Of a DNA stretch of 8,001 nt, positions 1-5,936 are shown piece by piece. The stretch is from assembly GCA_024277405.1 (NCBI GenBank), contig JAJRVI010000122.1, forward strand, positions 1 through 8,001. The letters are read 5' to 3'. Both the position numbers and the translations under genes were made by a program. The stretch's first letter is position 1; each line of letters begins with the position of its first letter. The notes beneath the pieces are model-generated. The model saw only the letters and a list, made by a program, of their open reading frames with translations. It made no database searches and had not been told where the DNA came from. Source of the stretch: Fidelibacterota bacterium (GTDB taxonomy: Bacteria; Bipolaricaulota; Bipolaricaulia; Bipolaricaulales; Bipolaricaulaceae).

Positions 1-318
1 GTAGAACTGATCCACGGGGGCCATCAACACCTCGGCCACCTCCTTCACCTGCTCGTAGAGGGCGTCCACGTCGTCCACATAGAAGTAGAGGATGGTGCTC
101 GCAGGGTTCTCCGGGATCTCCAGGCCCCGGTGTTCCGCCCTGGCCGCACGCTTTTCCCATAGCATGAGCTCCACCCCGTCCAGTTCGAGGGATGCCCACT
201 CGGGGGGCGGCTGCTCAGGGTAAACCGCGGCGAGCCTCCCGCCCAGGACCTCACAGTAGAACCGGATCCCCCGCTCCACGCCCTCCACCAACAGCATCGG
301 CGTCATCTTCCGGAACAC
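1..318 (-). CDS. VOC-fold (glyoxalase/bleomycin-resistance type) protein, C-terminus cut by window edge
   Basis: The frame is open from 318 to base 1 with no stop (106 codons). It reads as a glyoxalase-superfamily module: an N-terminal MLLVEGV strand, then the GIRFYCEVLGG helix-turn typical of the first half, the SLELDGVELMLWE strand, and the second-half entry ILYFYVDDVDALYEQV. The DPDG-type strand that closes such proteins would lie just beyond the left edge, so about 25 residues are probably missing. I chose the GTG at 318 because AAGGGAG sits 5 bases upstream (324-330); another in-frame GTG at 324 overlaps that site. The usual first metal-ligand His is not obvious (TPML in its place), so binding without classical metal catalysis is possible. 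It follows the NTF2-like gene by 48 bases as the last visible member of the leftward operon. The fold is clear; the substrate is unknown. Confidence 0.88.
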   Translation of the reverse strand, partial: MFRKMTPMLLVEGVERGIRFYCEVLGGRLAAVYPEQPPPEWASLELDGVELMLWEKRAARAEHRGLEIPENPASTILYFYVDDVDALYEQVKEVAEVLMAPVDQFY

Positions 319-366
319 CTTCACTCCCTTGGGACCGCATATCTCCCGCTCTCGACGCGGCTCCTT

Positions 367-756
367 CTACTCCGGAAACCGGGAGAAATGGCCGTGAATG
401 ATCCGCCACTCTTCGCCCTTCTTGAGGAAGATCCGTGTGACCCTGCTACTGGTTTTCTTCCCCTCGATCTCCTCCTCCCGCAGCGAGACGGAGTAGGCCA
501 CCTCCGGGGAGAGGAGGTGTATCTGGGTGTCGTGGAACCTCATCTTCCAGCCGGGCGGTTGGTTCTCCCTGATCCAGTCCATGATCCAGAGGAACGGCTC
601 CCGACCGAAGGGTTCGAGGACGTGGTTTTCTACCTCCACGAAACGGGGATCGTCGATCCGGAAGAGACTCGCCATCCCATCCGCATCCGCCGCCTCGAAG
701 GCCAGCTCATACGCCTCAATGAGTCCCAGGATCCTCTGCACATCGGCCTCACTCAC
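367..756 (-). CDS. NTF2/SnoaL-like (DUF4440-type) small protein
   Basis: This 129-residue protein is the full size of a single cone-shaped NTF2-like domain. An N-terminal helical part (about 1-30, VQRILGLIEAYELAFEAAD) is followed by the curved sheet. It ends in RVTRIFLKKGEEWRIIHGHFS (about 105-126), the characteristic last strands of SnoaL/DUF4440-type proteins, in which Trp and His face the pocket. Known members are hydrolases, isomerases or ligand binders, so no reaction can be assigned. The start is GTG, overlapping the flavoprotein stop as GTGA, with GGAGGTGA a few bases upstream. Translation is therefore probably coupled to the flavoprotein gene. There is no signal peptide, so it is cytoplasmic. 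Confidence 0.85.
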   Translation of the reverse strand: MSEADVQRILGLIEAYELAFEAADADGMASLFRIDDPRFVEVENHVLEPFGREPFLWIMDWIRENQPPGWKMRFHDTQIHLLSPEVAYSVSLREEEIEGKKTSSRVTRIFLKKGEEWRIIHGHFSRFPE

Positions 757-1355
757 CCCGTCTCACCTCCCCTAATGGCCGCGGCCAACCGTTCCCCCGC
801 CCGGAACGCCCGCGCCAACAGTTCCGGCCTCTTCCGCACGTCCCCGATGTCGGAGAGCCGCCGGGCCAGCACCTCATCCACCGGCCGGGCCCCGAGATCG
901 CGGAGACACGTCCCCAGCACCTCCGCGCAGTGGCGCAGCACGGCCGCGGGGGAAAGATCACACACTGCCACGATGACCCCGTAGCGGCCCCGGTGCCGGC
1001 GGCGGAACCGCGCCTCCCCATCGGGTCTGAGCACCATCTCCACCTGGGAGCAGTCCACCCGGTCCACGAACGCCTTCATCTGGGCGGTCACCGTCCCCAC
1101 GTACATCGGCGAGCCGAGCACGAATCCATTCGCTTCCAGGACCTTTTCCAACAGCCAATGGAAGTCGTCATCGAGCACGCACCGCCCGGAACCGGCACAG
1201 GAATAACAGGCCCGGCAGGGTCGGATGTGGAGTTCCCCGAGGAGGACCTTCTCCGTCTCCAGCCCGTGGGCCCTGACCCCCTCCAACACCGACTCCACCA
1301 GGAGATCGGTGTTTCCCCCGCGGCGCGGGCTCCCCACGATGCCGATGACCTTCAT
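753..1355 (-). CDS. Iron-sulfur flavoprotein-like NAD(P)H-dependent FMN reductase
   Basis: The 200-residue protein has a flavodoxin-like fold. The N-terminus MKVIGIVGSPRRGGNTD carries the FMN-phosphate loop (residues 8-17). Cysteines at 47, 50, 53 and 59 form CX2CX2CX5C, followed by DDDF and by GFVLGSPMYVGTVTAQMKAFVDR (about 75-97), the isoalloxazine-side loop of this family. The same compact Cys spacing binds the [4Fe-4S] cluster in archaeal Isf proteins, so transfer of electrons from a ferredoxin or NAD(P)H to an acceptor is likely; the acceptor is unknown. I prefer the ATG at 1355 because it begins right at the family N-terminus. An in-frame TTG at 1376, 9 bases after a GAGGG, would add seven residues. 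It sits 33 bases after the VOC gene and overlaps the next gene by 4 bases. Confidence 0.9.
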   Translation of the reverse strand: MKVIGIVGSPRRGGNTDLLVESVLEGVRAHGLETEKVLLGELHIRPCRACYSCAGSGRCVLDDDFHWLLEKVLEANGFVLGSPMYVGTVTAQMKAFVDRVDCSQVEMVLRPDGEARFRRRHRGRYGVIVAVCDLSPAAVLRHCAEVLGTCLRDLGARPVDEVLARRLSDIGDVRKRPELLARAFRAGERLAAAIRGGETG

Positions 1356-1388
1356 CCCATGCGCCCTGGGCGTCAAGGGCCCGATCCC

Positions 1389-1769
1389 TCATCCCGCGCA
1401 GGCGGAGAAGTACCTCCGCCAATCGATCTGGGTGAGCTGGAGGGTGTTCCCGTCCGGGTCGTGGAATATGGCGATCCGCCCGCCCCAGGGGGTGTCCTCG
1501 GGCCCCTTGGTGAACCCCACTCCTCTCGCGGAAAGCTCCCGGCAGGCCCGATCCACGTCGTCCACCAGGAAGTTCACCACCGGCTCCCCCTCCCGTGGGG
1601 GCTCCAACCCTCCCCAGGTCTTGAGGCCGAGCTCCACACCGCCCACGTCGAACCCGGCGTAGTCCTCGAACCGGTACTTCAGGCTGAGTCCGAGGACATC
1701 CCTGTAAAACGCCACCGCCCGCTCGAGGTCCCGCACCGTGAGGGTCACATCCCAAATCCTGCGGATTAT
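1389..1769 (-). CDS. VOC-fold (glyoxalase/dioxygenase superfamily) protein, probable ATA start
   Basis: The 126-residue protein holds a complete pair of VOC modules: DVTLTVRDLERAVAFYRDVLGL at residues 7-28, a middle strand VGGVELGLKTW, a second-half VVNFLVDDVDRACRELSARG (64-83), and the closing IAIFHDPDGNTLQLTQ (99-114). Two usual metal-ligand positions differ: D rather than H before VTL, and Q111 rather than E after DPDGN. Classical metal catalysis is therefore doubtful. The start is odd: no ATG, GTG or TTG lies at the family N-terminus, but ATA at 1769 is 5 bases after a strong GGGAGGTG and would give MIRRIWDVTL. The alternative GTG at 1748 has a weaker AGGA 8 bases before it and would trim half of the first strand. 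It lies 65 bases after the DUF151 gene. Confidence 0.9.
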   Translation of the reverse strand: MIRRIWDVTLTVRDLERAVAFYRDVLGLSLKYRFEDYAGFDVGGVELGLKTWGGLEPPREGEPVVNFLVDDVDRACRELSARGVGFTKGPEDTPWGGRIAIFHDPDGNTLQLTQIDWRRYFSACAG

Positions 1770-1774
1770 CCCCC

Positions 1775-1782
1775 CACCTCCC
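1775..1782 (-). promoter_or_regulatory. Strong ribosome binding site that points to the ATA start
   Basis: GGGAGGTG on the minus strand is a near-perfect Shine-Dalgarno site. It lies 5 bases upstream of ATA at 1767-1769 in the VOC frame. No canonical start codon in that frame lies at normal distance from it, so it decides the start in favour of ATA unless the site is unused and translation begins at GTG 1748. Confidence 0.6.
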
Positions 1783-1834
1783 TGGCAAAATCCCCCTTCC
1801 GGGCCCGTCCATGCGGAGAACTCGCGGGTGAACC

Positions 1835-2257
1835 CTATTGCAATTCGATATCGGGGAACTCCTGGGCCAGTTCCTCGAAAAGCTCGTCCTCGATGAAGAT
1901 GGGGGAGCCGGTGCGGAGGGCCAAGGCCACCGAGTCCGAGGGCCGGGCATCCACCTTGCGGATCTTCCCCGAGGGGAGCCTCAACCAGAGGTTGGCGTAA
2001 CAGATTCCCTCCACCACGTCCACCAGCACCACCCGCTCGAGCACACATCCCATGGATTCCAGCAACGTCTTCATGAGGTCGTGGGTGAAGGGCCGGGGCG
2101 GGGGCGTCCCCTGAAGGTGGAGGAGGATGGCCATGGCCTCGGGGGCCCCGATGCGCAACGTGATGTAACGCGGGCTGACGAGGTCCTTGAGGAGGAGGAC
2201 CGGGGACTTATCTTCCTGATCGAACGCGATCCCGCCCACCACGAGCTCCCTCATCAC
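1835..2257 (-). CDS. DUF151 bifunctional nuclease family protein
   Basis: The 140-residue protein is essentially one BFN/DUF151 domain. Its hallmarks run in order: the VVGGIAFDQEDKSPVLLLKD opening (about 6-25), ITLRIGAPEAMAILLHLQG (about 32-50), PPPRPFTHDLMKTLLESMG (about 52-70), and the most conserved signature VDARPSDSVALALRTGSPIF (about 102-121). Plant and bacterial relatives are described as nucleases with RNase and DNase activity, but the bacterial role is not established. The start is GTG at 2257 or ATG at 2254; a GGGGG run 8 bases upstream of the GTG favours it slightly. It follows polX by 71 bases with no convincing promoter or terminator between them, so co-transcription with the polymerase is plausible. 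The acidic C-terminus IEDELFEELAQEFPDIELQ is typical of the family. Confidence 0.93.
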   Translation of the reverse strand: MMRELVVGGIAFDQEDKSPVLLLKDLVSPRYITLRIGAPEAMAILLHLQGTPPPRPFTHDLMKTLLESMGCVLERVVLVDVVEGICYANLWLRLPSGKIRKVDARPSDSVALALRTGSPIFIEDELFEELAQEFPDIELQ

Positions 2258-2328
2258 CGACTCGACCCCCGAAACACCTCAGCAAGCATCCATCACAGTT
2301 TCGCCCAATACGGAACGGGGGACAAGGC

Positions 2329-3342
2329 CTACTTGAGGGCCCGGAGGAGGTCCTCCAGAGGCAGGGTGTTGACGATGTGCCCCGCCTCGGCCCAACCGCG
2401 GCGGGCGGTCAGGACCCCGTAGCGCATGAACGCCAGGTGGTCCGGGTGGTGTGCGTCGGTCCCCAACGCCAACAGCACCCCCGTTTCCACCGCCTCACGG
2501 ATGTGCTCGGCGCATAGGTCCAAGCGTTGGGGGTTGGCGTTGATCTCGAGGATCGTCCCGTACTTCGCGGCCCGGCGGAATATCTCCTCCCAGTCCACCT
2601 CGTAGGCGGACCGCTCGCCGATGAGCCTCCCGCTCGGATGGGCTATGACGTCCACATCCTCGTTCTCGATCGCGGCGAGGAGCCGCTTCGTCATCTCCCG
2701 CTTGGGCATGCGCATCTGGGTGTGAACCGCCGCCACCACGAGGTCGAGCGCCCCCAGGACCTCACGGGGGACATCGATGGAGCCGTCGGGGAGGATGTTC
2801 GCTTCCACGCCGCACAGCAACCGTATCCCATCCAGTTCCCCGTTGAGCCTCCCGATCTCCTCCACCTGACGGAGGAGCCCCTCGGGATCGAGGCCGGGGA
2901 TAGCTTGGGCGAAGCGGAAGTGATCCACGATGGCGATGTATTCGTACCCCAGGGCCCTAGCTGCCTCGGCCATCTCCTCCAGCGAGCCCTTTCCGTCCGA
3001 CCACTCGGTGTGGACATGGAGATCCCCTCGGATCTCGTCGGGCTCGACCAGCTTGGGAAGCCCCCCCTCCTCGGCGGCCTGGATCTCCCCGCGGTCCTCC
3101 CGCAACTCCGGCGGGATCCAGGGGAGGCCCAGGGCCCGGTAGACTTCCTCCTCGGTGCGGCCAGCGATCCTCTCCTCCCCCCTGAAGACCCCGTACTCGT
3201 TGAGCTTGAACCCGCGGGAGACCGCCCTCTCCCGCAGGCGGATGTTGTGGGCCTGGGATCCGGTGAAGTACTGCAACGCCGCCCCGAAGGACTCCTCGGG
3301 CACGATCCTCAGGTCCACCTGGATGCCATCCCCGAGTCTCAC
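2329..3342 (-). CDS. polX: DNA polymerase X, C-terminal part (end of palm plus PHP domain), downstream of in-frame TGA
   Basis: This is the second piece of a PolX. If it starts at GTG 3342 it has 337 residues. It opens with GIQVDLRIVPEESFGAALQYFTGS, the palm strand carrying the third catalytic Asp (D10 here, 240 in the joined protein) and the nucleotide-binding FTGS turn. From about residue 105 comes the PHP phosphoesterase domain: RGDLHVHTEWSDG (HxH at 109/111), VDH at 139-141, GVE at 178-180, AVH at 205-207, AHP at 234-236, and GTDAHHPDH at 294-302. All expected metal ligands are present, so the 3'-5' exonuclease or AP-site-processing activity of bacterial PolX may persist. No good Shine-Dalgarno site precedes 3342, and the piece lacks the first two catalytic Asp residues. 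It is not a natural stand-alone polymerase. It is continuous in frame with the upstream piece. Confidence 0.9.
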   Translation of the reverse strand: MRLGDGIQVDLRIVPEESFGAALQYFTGSQAHNIRLRERAVSRGFKLNEYGVFRGEERIAGRTEEEVYRALGLPWIPPELREDRGEIQAAEEGGLPKLVEPDEIRGDLHVHTEWSDGKGSLEEMAEAARALGYEYIAIVDHFRFAQAIPGLDPEGLLRQVEEIGRLNGELDGIRLLCGVEANILPDGSIDVPREVLGALDLVVAAVHTQMRMPKREMTKRLLAAIENEDVDVIAHPSGRLIGERSAYEVDWEEIFRRAAKYGTILEINANPQRLDLCAEHIREAVETGVLLALGTDAHHPDHLAFMRYGVLTARRGWAEAGHIVNTLPLEDLLRALK

Positions 3343-3357
3343 CGAGGTCTTCTTCGG

Positions 3358-3360
3358 TCA
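3358..3360 (-). other. In-frame TGA interrupting polX at a conserved glycine position
   Basis: The frame from 4032 down to 2329 is open except for this single TGA followed by C. Around it the translation reads VLAK-TGA-PKKTSVRLGDGIQVDLR. PolX proteins, as I recall the family, have Gly exactly here (AKG followed by a TK-type loop), so one G-to-T change from GGA explains it. Joined, the protein would be 567 residues, the normal PolX size. Real mutation, sequencing error or stop readthrough cannot be told apart from sequence alone. UGA-C is the leakiest stop context, and TGA is an ordinary terminator elsewhere in the window. Confidence 0.92.
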
Positions 3361-4032
3361 CTTGGCCAGCACCTCCTCCACGTCCGGGAGGCCGGCGAAT
3401 AGGTCCGATGCCTCGGCGGGGCGATCGGAGATCCCGAGGATGTCGATATCCCCGATGGTCTCCCTCCCCCGCCGCAGCGACCCCGCGATCGCCACGGCCT
3501 TGAAAAGGCCGCTCTTTACGAGCTCGTCGCGGATCCTCTCCGCCAACGGGAGGGCATAGCCGAGGAGCACCCGTTTCTCGGTCTTCCGCGCCTCGGCCAG
3601 GCCCCGGAGGATCTTCTCCTCCACCTTGGGCCCGAGGCCGGGGACGGCGCGGATCCGGTGCTCCCGGGCGGCCCGCTCGAGGTCGTCCAGGTTCCTCACG
3701 CCCAAATGCTCGTAGAGGAGCTTGGCGATCTTGGGGCCCACGCCCTCCACCTGGGTGAGGGAGTGGAGGTCGATGGGGAGCTTCTTCTTGAGCTCTTCGT
3801 GGTAGCGGAGCCTCCCCGTCTTGACGATCTCCTCGATCTTCTCGGCGATGGACTTCCCCACCCCGGGAAGCTCGGTCACCCGCCCCTCGCGCACGAGGTC
3901 CTCGATGGGGATGGGGCAGGACTCCACCGCCTGGGCGGCGCGACGGTACGCCCGGGGCTTGAACTCCACCCCCTCGAGCTCGAGGAGATCAGCGACCTCG
4001 TACAGGATCTGGGCGACCTTGCGGTTCTGCAT
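3358..4032 (-). CDS. polX: DNA polymerase X, N-terminal part (8-kDa, fingers and start of palm), ends at premature TGA
   Basis: This piece of 224 residues carries the front of a family X repair polymerase. Residues 1-80 form the 8-kDa-type domain with the helix-hairpin-helix ELPGVGKSIAEKI (54-66). Further hairpins are QVEGVGPKIAKLL (94-106) and AVPGLGPKVEEKIL (129-142). The palm begins with GSLRRGRETIGDID (184-197), where D195 and D197 are two of the three catalytic aspartates. It ends LPDVEEVLAK and then TGA, before the strand that carries the third aspartate. Bacterial PolX acts in gap filling and base-excision repair. The ATG is preceded by GGAG at 4041-4044, 8 bases upstream, and lies 4 bases after the DUF6485 gene, so the two are co-transcribed. 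Unless the stop is read through, the polymerase active site is incomplete. Confidence 0.92.
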   Translation of the reverse strand: MQNRKVAQILYEVADLLELEGVEFKPRAYRRAAQAVESCPIPIEDLVREGRVTELPGVGKSIAEKIEEIVKTGRLRYHEELKKKLPIDLHSLTQVEGVGPKIAKLLYEHLGVRNLDDLERAAREHRIRAVPGLGPKVEEKILRGLAEARKTEKRVLLGYALPLAERIRDELVKSGLFKAVAIAGSLRRGRETIGDIDILGISDRPAEASDLFAGLPDVEEVLAK

Positions 4033-4036
4033 CCTA

Positions 4037-4237
4037 TCAGCTCCCGTGGAGCTCGGCGAACCTCCTGAAGGACCGGTCGTAGGTGCGCTCTACCTCGGGG
4101 GGAAAGCAGCACGCGGGAAGTTCGTTGTGGGAGAGATGATAGTGCAGGCATTCACAACAGATCCCCTTCCGGGGACAGTTGGGCCAGGTACACGGGCACC
4201 GCTCGAGGTTCCGCCCCTTGTTCACGCACTCCGCCAT
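4037..4237 (-). CDS. Small Cys-rich protein, DUF6485-like
   Basis: The 66-residue cytoplasmic protein has nine cysteines at 4, 14, 16, 21, 27, 28, 30, 43 and 44, plus His 32, 34 and 37. They lie in CPCTWPNC, KGICCEC, LHYHLSH and LPACCF blocks, and the protein ends in an ERTYDRSFRRF helix. The arrangement matches, from memory, the DUF6485 family (KNL.RC.C, GVCCEC, ELPAC-F, KTYDRS), which has no known function. Zinc or Fe-S binding is inferred only from the Cys/His density. ATG 4237 is chosen because GGAGGGG lies 6 bases upstream; a GTG at 4252 is also in frame but sits just before that site. The gene ends with tandem in-frame stops TGA-TAG, and polX begins 4 bases later. It is the first gene of the leftward operon, and its start faces the AlkP gene 50 bases away. 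Confidence 0.85.
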   Translation of the reverse strand: MAECVNKGRNLERCPCTWPNCPRKGICCECLHYHLSHNELPACCFPPEVERTYDRSFRRFAELHGS

Positions 4238-4272
4238 GGGTATCCCCTCCACGGATGTGGTCTGCGCTTGGG

Positions 4273-4278
4273 TATAAT
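4273..4278 (+). promoter_or_regulatory. Perfect TATAAT -10 box, near-leaderless promoter for the AlkP gene
   Basis: TATAAT ends 9 bases before the ATG at 4288, which predicts a transcript with only about 3-4 untranslated bases. No convincing -35 hexamer is seen at 16-18 bases spacing, and no Shine-Dalgarno site fits in the gap. The box lies in the 50-base divergent region shared with the leftward DUF6485/polX operon. The matching arrangement before the HEPN gene supports the reading. Confidence 0.6.
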
Positions 4279-4287
4279 GCGCAAGCC

Positions 4288-5511
4288 ATGGATATAAGAC
4301 AAGAGATCTTGCAAAAGATCGTCCAGGATACCGCTGGGGCGCGCCCCCATTACGAGCGCTACTCCCTCCTCGCCGTGACCGATACCATCCTGGACCTCCT
4401 CGGAGCGGAACATTACGACCTCTCTTTGAGGGACGAGCTCTCGCTCGCGGCGTCCGATAAGGTGGTGAGCTTCATCGTCGACGGCCTGGGTTACCTGAAA
4501 TTGGAGGAACTACGGTCCGCGGGGACCGTGGACCTCTCGCCGTTCACCGCGCGGGGGATCTACATCCCCCTCACCTCCGTCTTCCCCCCCACCACGACCA
4601 CCGCCCTCGCCAGCCTCTCCACCGGCGCGAGCCCCATCGTCCACGGGGTCCTGGGGTACAAGCTCTTCCTCCAGGAGGTGGGGGCGGTGGTCAACATGAT
4701 CAAGCTCGCCACCCCGGGCGCCCCGAGCGATTCCATCAAGAACGTGGGCGTGGACCTGGAGAAGTTCGTCACGGTGCCCACGATCTACGAGCTCCTCGGC
4801 CAGGCCGGGGCGAGGGTTCTCCTTTTCCTCCCCAAGTACATCGTGAACTCCGGCCTCTCGGGGATCCTCTACCGCGGGGTGGCGGAGATCGTGCCATTCA
4901 TCGGCCTCTCCGATCTGTTCGTCCTCCTCCGTCAAGCCCTCTCCCGAGAGGGGAGGGCGCTCCTCGCGGTTTACTGGCCGGTGACCGACACCCTGGCCCA
5001 TCTCTACGGCCCCGAGTCCGAGGCCTTCGCCGTGGAGGTCGCCCTCTTCTTCAGGGCGCTGCGGGAGGGGCTCCTGGAGCGGGAACGGGGCGTCACCATC
5101 CTCATCACCGCCGACCACGGGTTCGTGCCGGTGGACCCCCAACGGGACCCCATCGATTGCAGCAAGGACCCGGTGCTACGGCGGGCGCTGATCCTGCCCC
5201 CGGTGGGGGATCTGCGCGCCGGCTACTTCTTCGTGCGCAGGGGAAAGGAGCCCATCCTCCGGGAGTACCTCGAGGAGCGTTACCCCGGTGAGTTCCTGGT
5301 CATGTCCACGGAAGAGGCCTTGGCGAAGGGAATCTGGGGCCTCGAGTCCCCGACCGACTACATCCGGGCCCGGCTGGGGGACCTCGTGGCCCTGGCGAAG
5401 GGGAGGAAGCTCTTCTTCTGGCCGGAGGGGGAGGAATTCAAGCTGCGGGGGATGCACGGGGGGCTCACGGAGAACGAGCTCCTCGTCCCCTTTCTGGCTT
5501 TGGAGCTTTGA
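4288..5511 (+). CDS. Alkaline phosphatase superfamily (nucleotide pyrophosphatase/phosphodiesterase type) hydrolase
   Basis: The 407-residue protein shows the full two-metal site of the superfamily. D65 lies in FIVDGLGY. A Thr nucleophile lies in SVFPPTTTTALASLSTG (102-105), followed by the family signature SPIVHGVLGY (115-124). D234 and H238 lie in PVTDTLAHLYG, D276 and H277 in TADHG, and H390 in GMHGG. The order and spacing match NPP/PglZ-like phosphodiesterases rather than sulfatases, since no formylglycine Cys motif is present. There is no signal peptide or membrane segment, so it acts in the cytoplasm; the phosphoester substrate cannot be told. ATG 4288 is preferred over the in-frame ATG at 4255 because the TATAAT box lies between them, leaving a nearly leaderless mRNA. 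It heads a rightward set with the cupin and mnmA genes. Confidence 0.9.
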   Translation: MDIRQEILQKIVQDTAGARPHYERYSLLAVTDTILDLLGAEHYDLSLRDELSLAASDKVVSFIVDGLGYLKLEELRSAGTVDLSPFTARGIYIPLTSVFPPTTTTALASLSTGASPIVHGVLGYKLFLQEVGAVVNMIKLATPGAPSDSIKNVGVDLEKFVTVPTIYELLGQAGARVLLFLPKYIVNSGLSGILYRGVAEIVPFIGLSDLFVLLRQALSREGRALLAVYWPVTDTLAHLYGPESEAFAVEVALFFRALREGLLERERGVTILITADHGFVPVDPQRDPIDCSKDPVLRRALILPPVGDLRAGYFFVRRGKEPILREYLEERYPGEFLVMSTEEALAKGIWGLESPTDYIRARLGDLVALAKGRKLFFWPEGEEFKLRGMHGGLTENELLVPFLALEL

Positions 5512-5528
5512 GCCCGGCGTGGCTTGTC

Positions 5529-5552
5529 CGGGACGGGAAGTCCCGCTGCGGG
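5529..5552 (+). other. Two mutually exclusive small hairpins before the cupin gene
   Basis: CGGGAC (5529-5534) pairs perfectly with GTCCCG (5540-5545) across a 5-base loop. CCCG (5542-5545) can instead pair with CGGG (5549-5552). No T run follows, so it is not a classical terminator. It fills most of the 61-base gap after the AlkP gene and ends shortly before the AAAGGAGG site of the cupin. It could act as a processing or translation-tuning element, or be chance in GC-rich DNA. Confidence 0.35.
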
Positions 5553-5572
5553 AACGCGGTAAAGGAGGGAAG

Positions 5573-5935
5573 GTGGCCGTCGTAAAGAGGGTCTCGCAGG
5601 TGGAGGCGGTGGATATCTCCGACGGGACCTCGGTGGTGAACGCAACGAAACAGCTCCTCATCGGACCCGGTGATGGAGCCCCCACCTTCGCGGTGCGCCT
5701 CTTCACCCTGGGGCCCGGGGGTCATTCCCCGAAACACCGGCACCCCTACGAGCACGGGGTATTGGTGCTCGAGGGGGAGGGGGAGCTCTGGACCGAATCG
5801 GGGACCCATCGCCTCGCCCCGGGCGCCGTGGCCCTGGTGGTACCGGACGAGGAGCACCAATTCCGCAACACCGGGTCCGGCGAGTTCAGGTTCATCTGCA
5901 TCGTGCCGGTACACGTGGAGGAGGGGCAGGGGTAA
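5573..5935 (+). CDS. Small single-domain cupin
   Basis: The 120-residue protein is one cupin barrel. Motif 1 is LGPGGHSPKHRHPYEHGVLV (46-65), with H55, H57 and H61 as candidate metal ligands, followed by VLEGEGEL. Motif 2 is VVPDEEHQFRNTG (89-101), with H95 as the last ligand. The metal site is thus complete, suggesting Fe, Mn or Zn binding. Small cupins of this kind range from dioxygenases and isomerases to pure sensors, so no substrate is proposed. The start is GTG at 5573, with AGGAGGG ending 3 bases upstream (5563-5569); no ATG lies nearby in frame. It lies 61 bases after the AlkP gene, and its stop is a single base before the mnmA start, so coupling with mnmA is likely. Confidence 0.88.
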   Translation: MAVVKRVSQVEAVDISDGTSVVNATKQLLIGPGDGAPTFAVRLFTLGPGGHSPKHRHPYEHGVLVLEGEGELWTESGTHRLAPGAVALVVPDEEHQFRNTGSGEFRFICIVPVHVEEGQG

Positions 5936-5936
5936 C

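Noticed and set aside
1168..1950. 260-codon minus-strand ORF overlapping the VOC and flavoprotein genes
   Set aside because: It is low-complexity Gly/Arg/Pro translation in another frame of two convincing genes; a GC-rich shadow.
930..2000. 356-codon plus-strand ORF opposite the leftward operon
   Set aside because: It is antisense to four recognisable genes, and its His/Pro/Gly-rich composition is typical of mirror frames in high-GC DNA.
2957..3361. Out-of-frame ORF starting GTG-ACC at the polX stop (overlap reinitiation)
   Set aside because: Its product is Gly/Arg/Pro-rich with no family likeness, while the in-frame continuation reads as perfect PolX.
3340..3378. Selenocysteine insertion at the polX TGA
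   Set aside because: The position is normally Gly, not Cys, and the 4-bp stem with 8-base loop after the TGA does not look like a bacterial SECIS.
2329..4032. Alternative genetic code reading TGA as Gly, as in Gracilibacteria/SR1
   Set aside because: Seven genes in the window end normally at TGA, several in overlaps with the next gene, and no other gene contains an in-frame TGA.
4510..5142. Minus-strand ORF inside the AlkP gene
   Set aside because: It is antisense to conserved AlkP motifs and has no recognisable domain.
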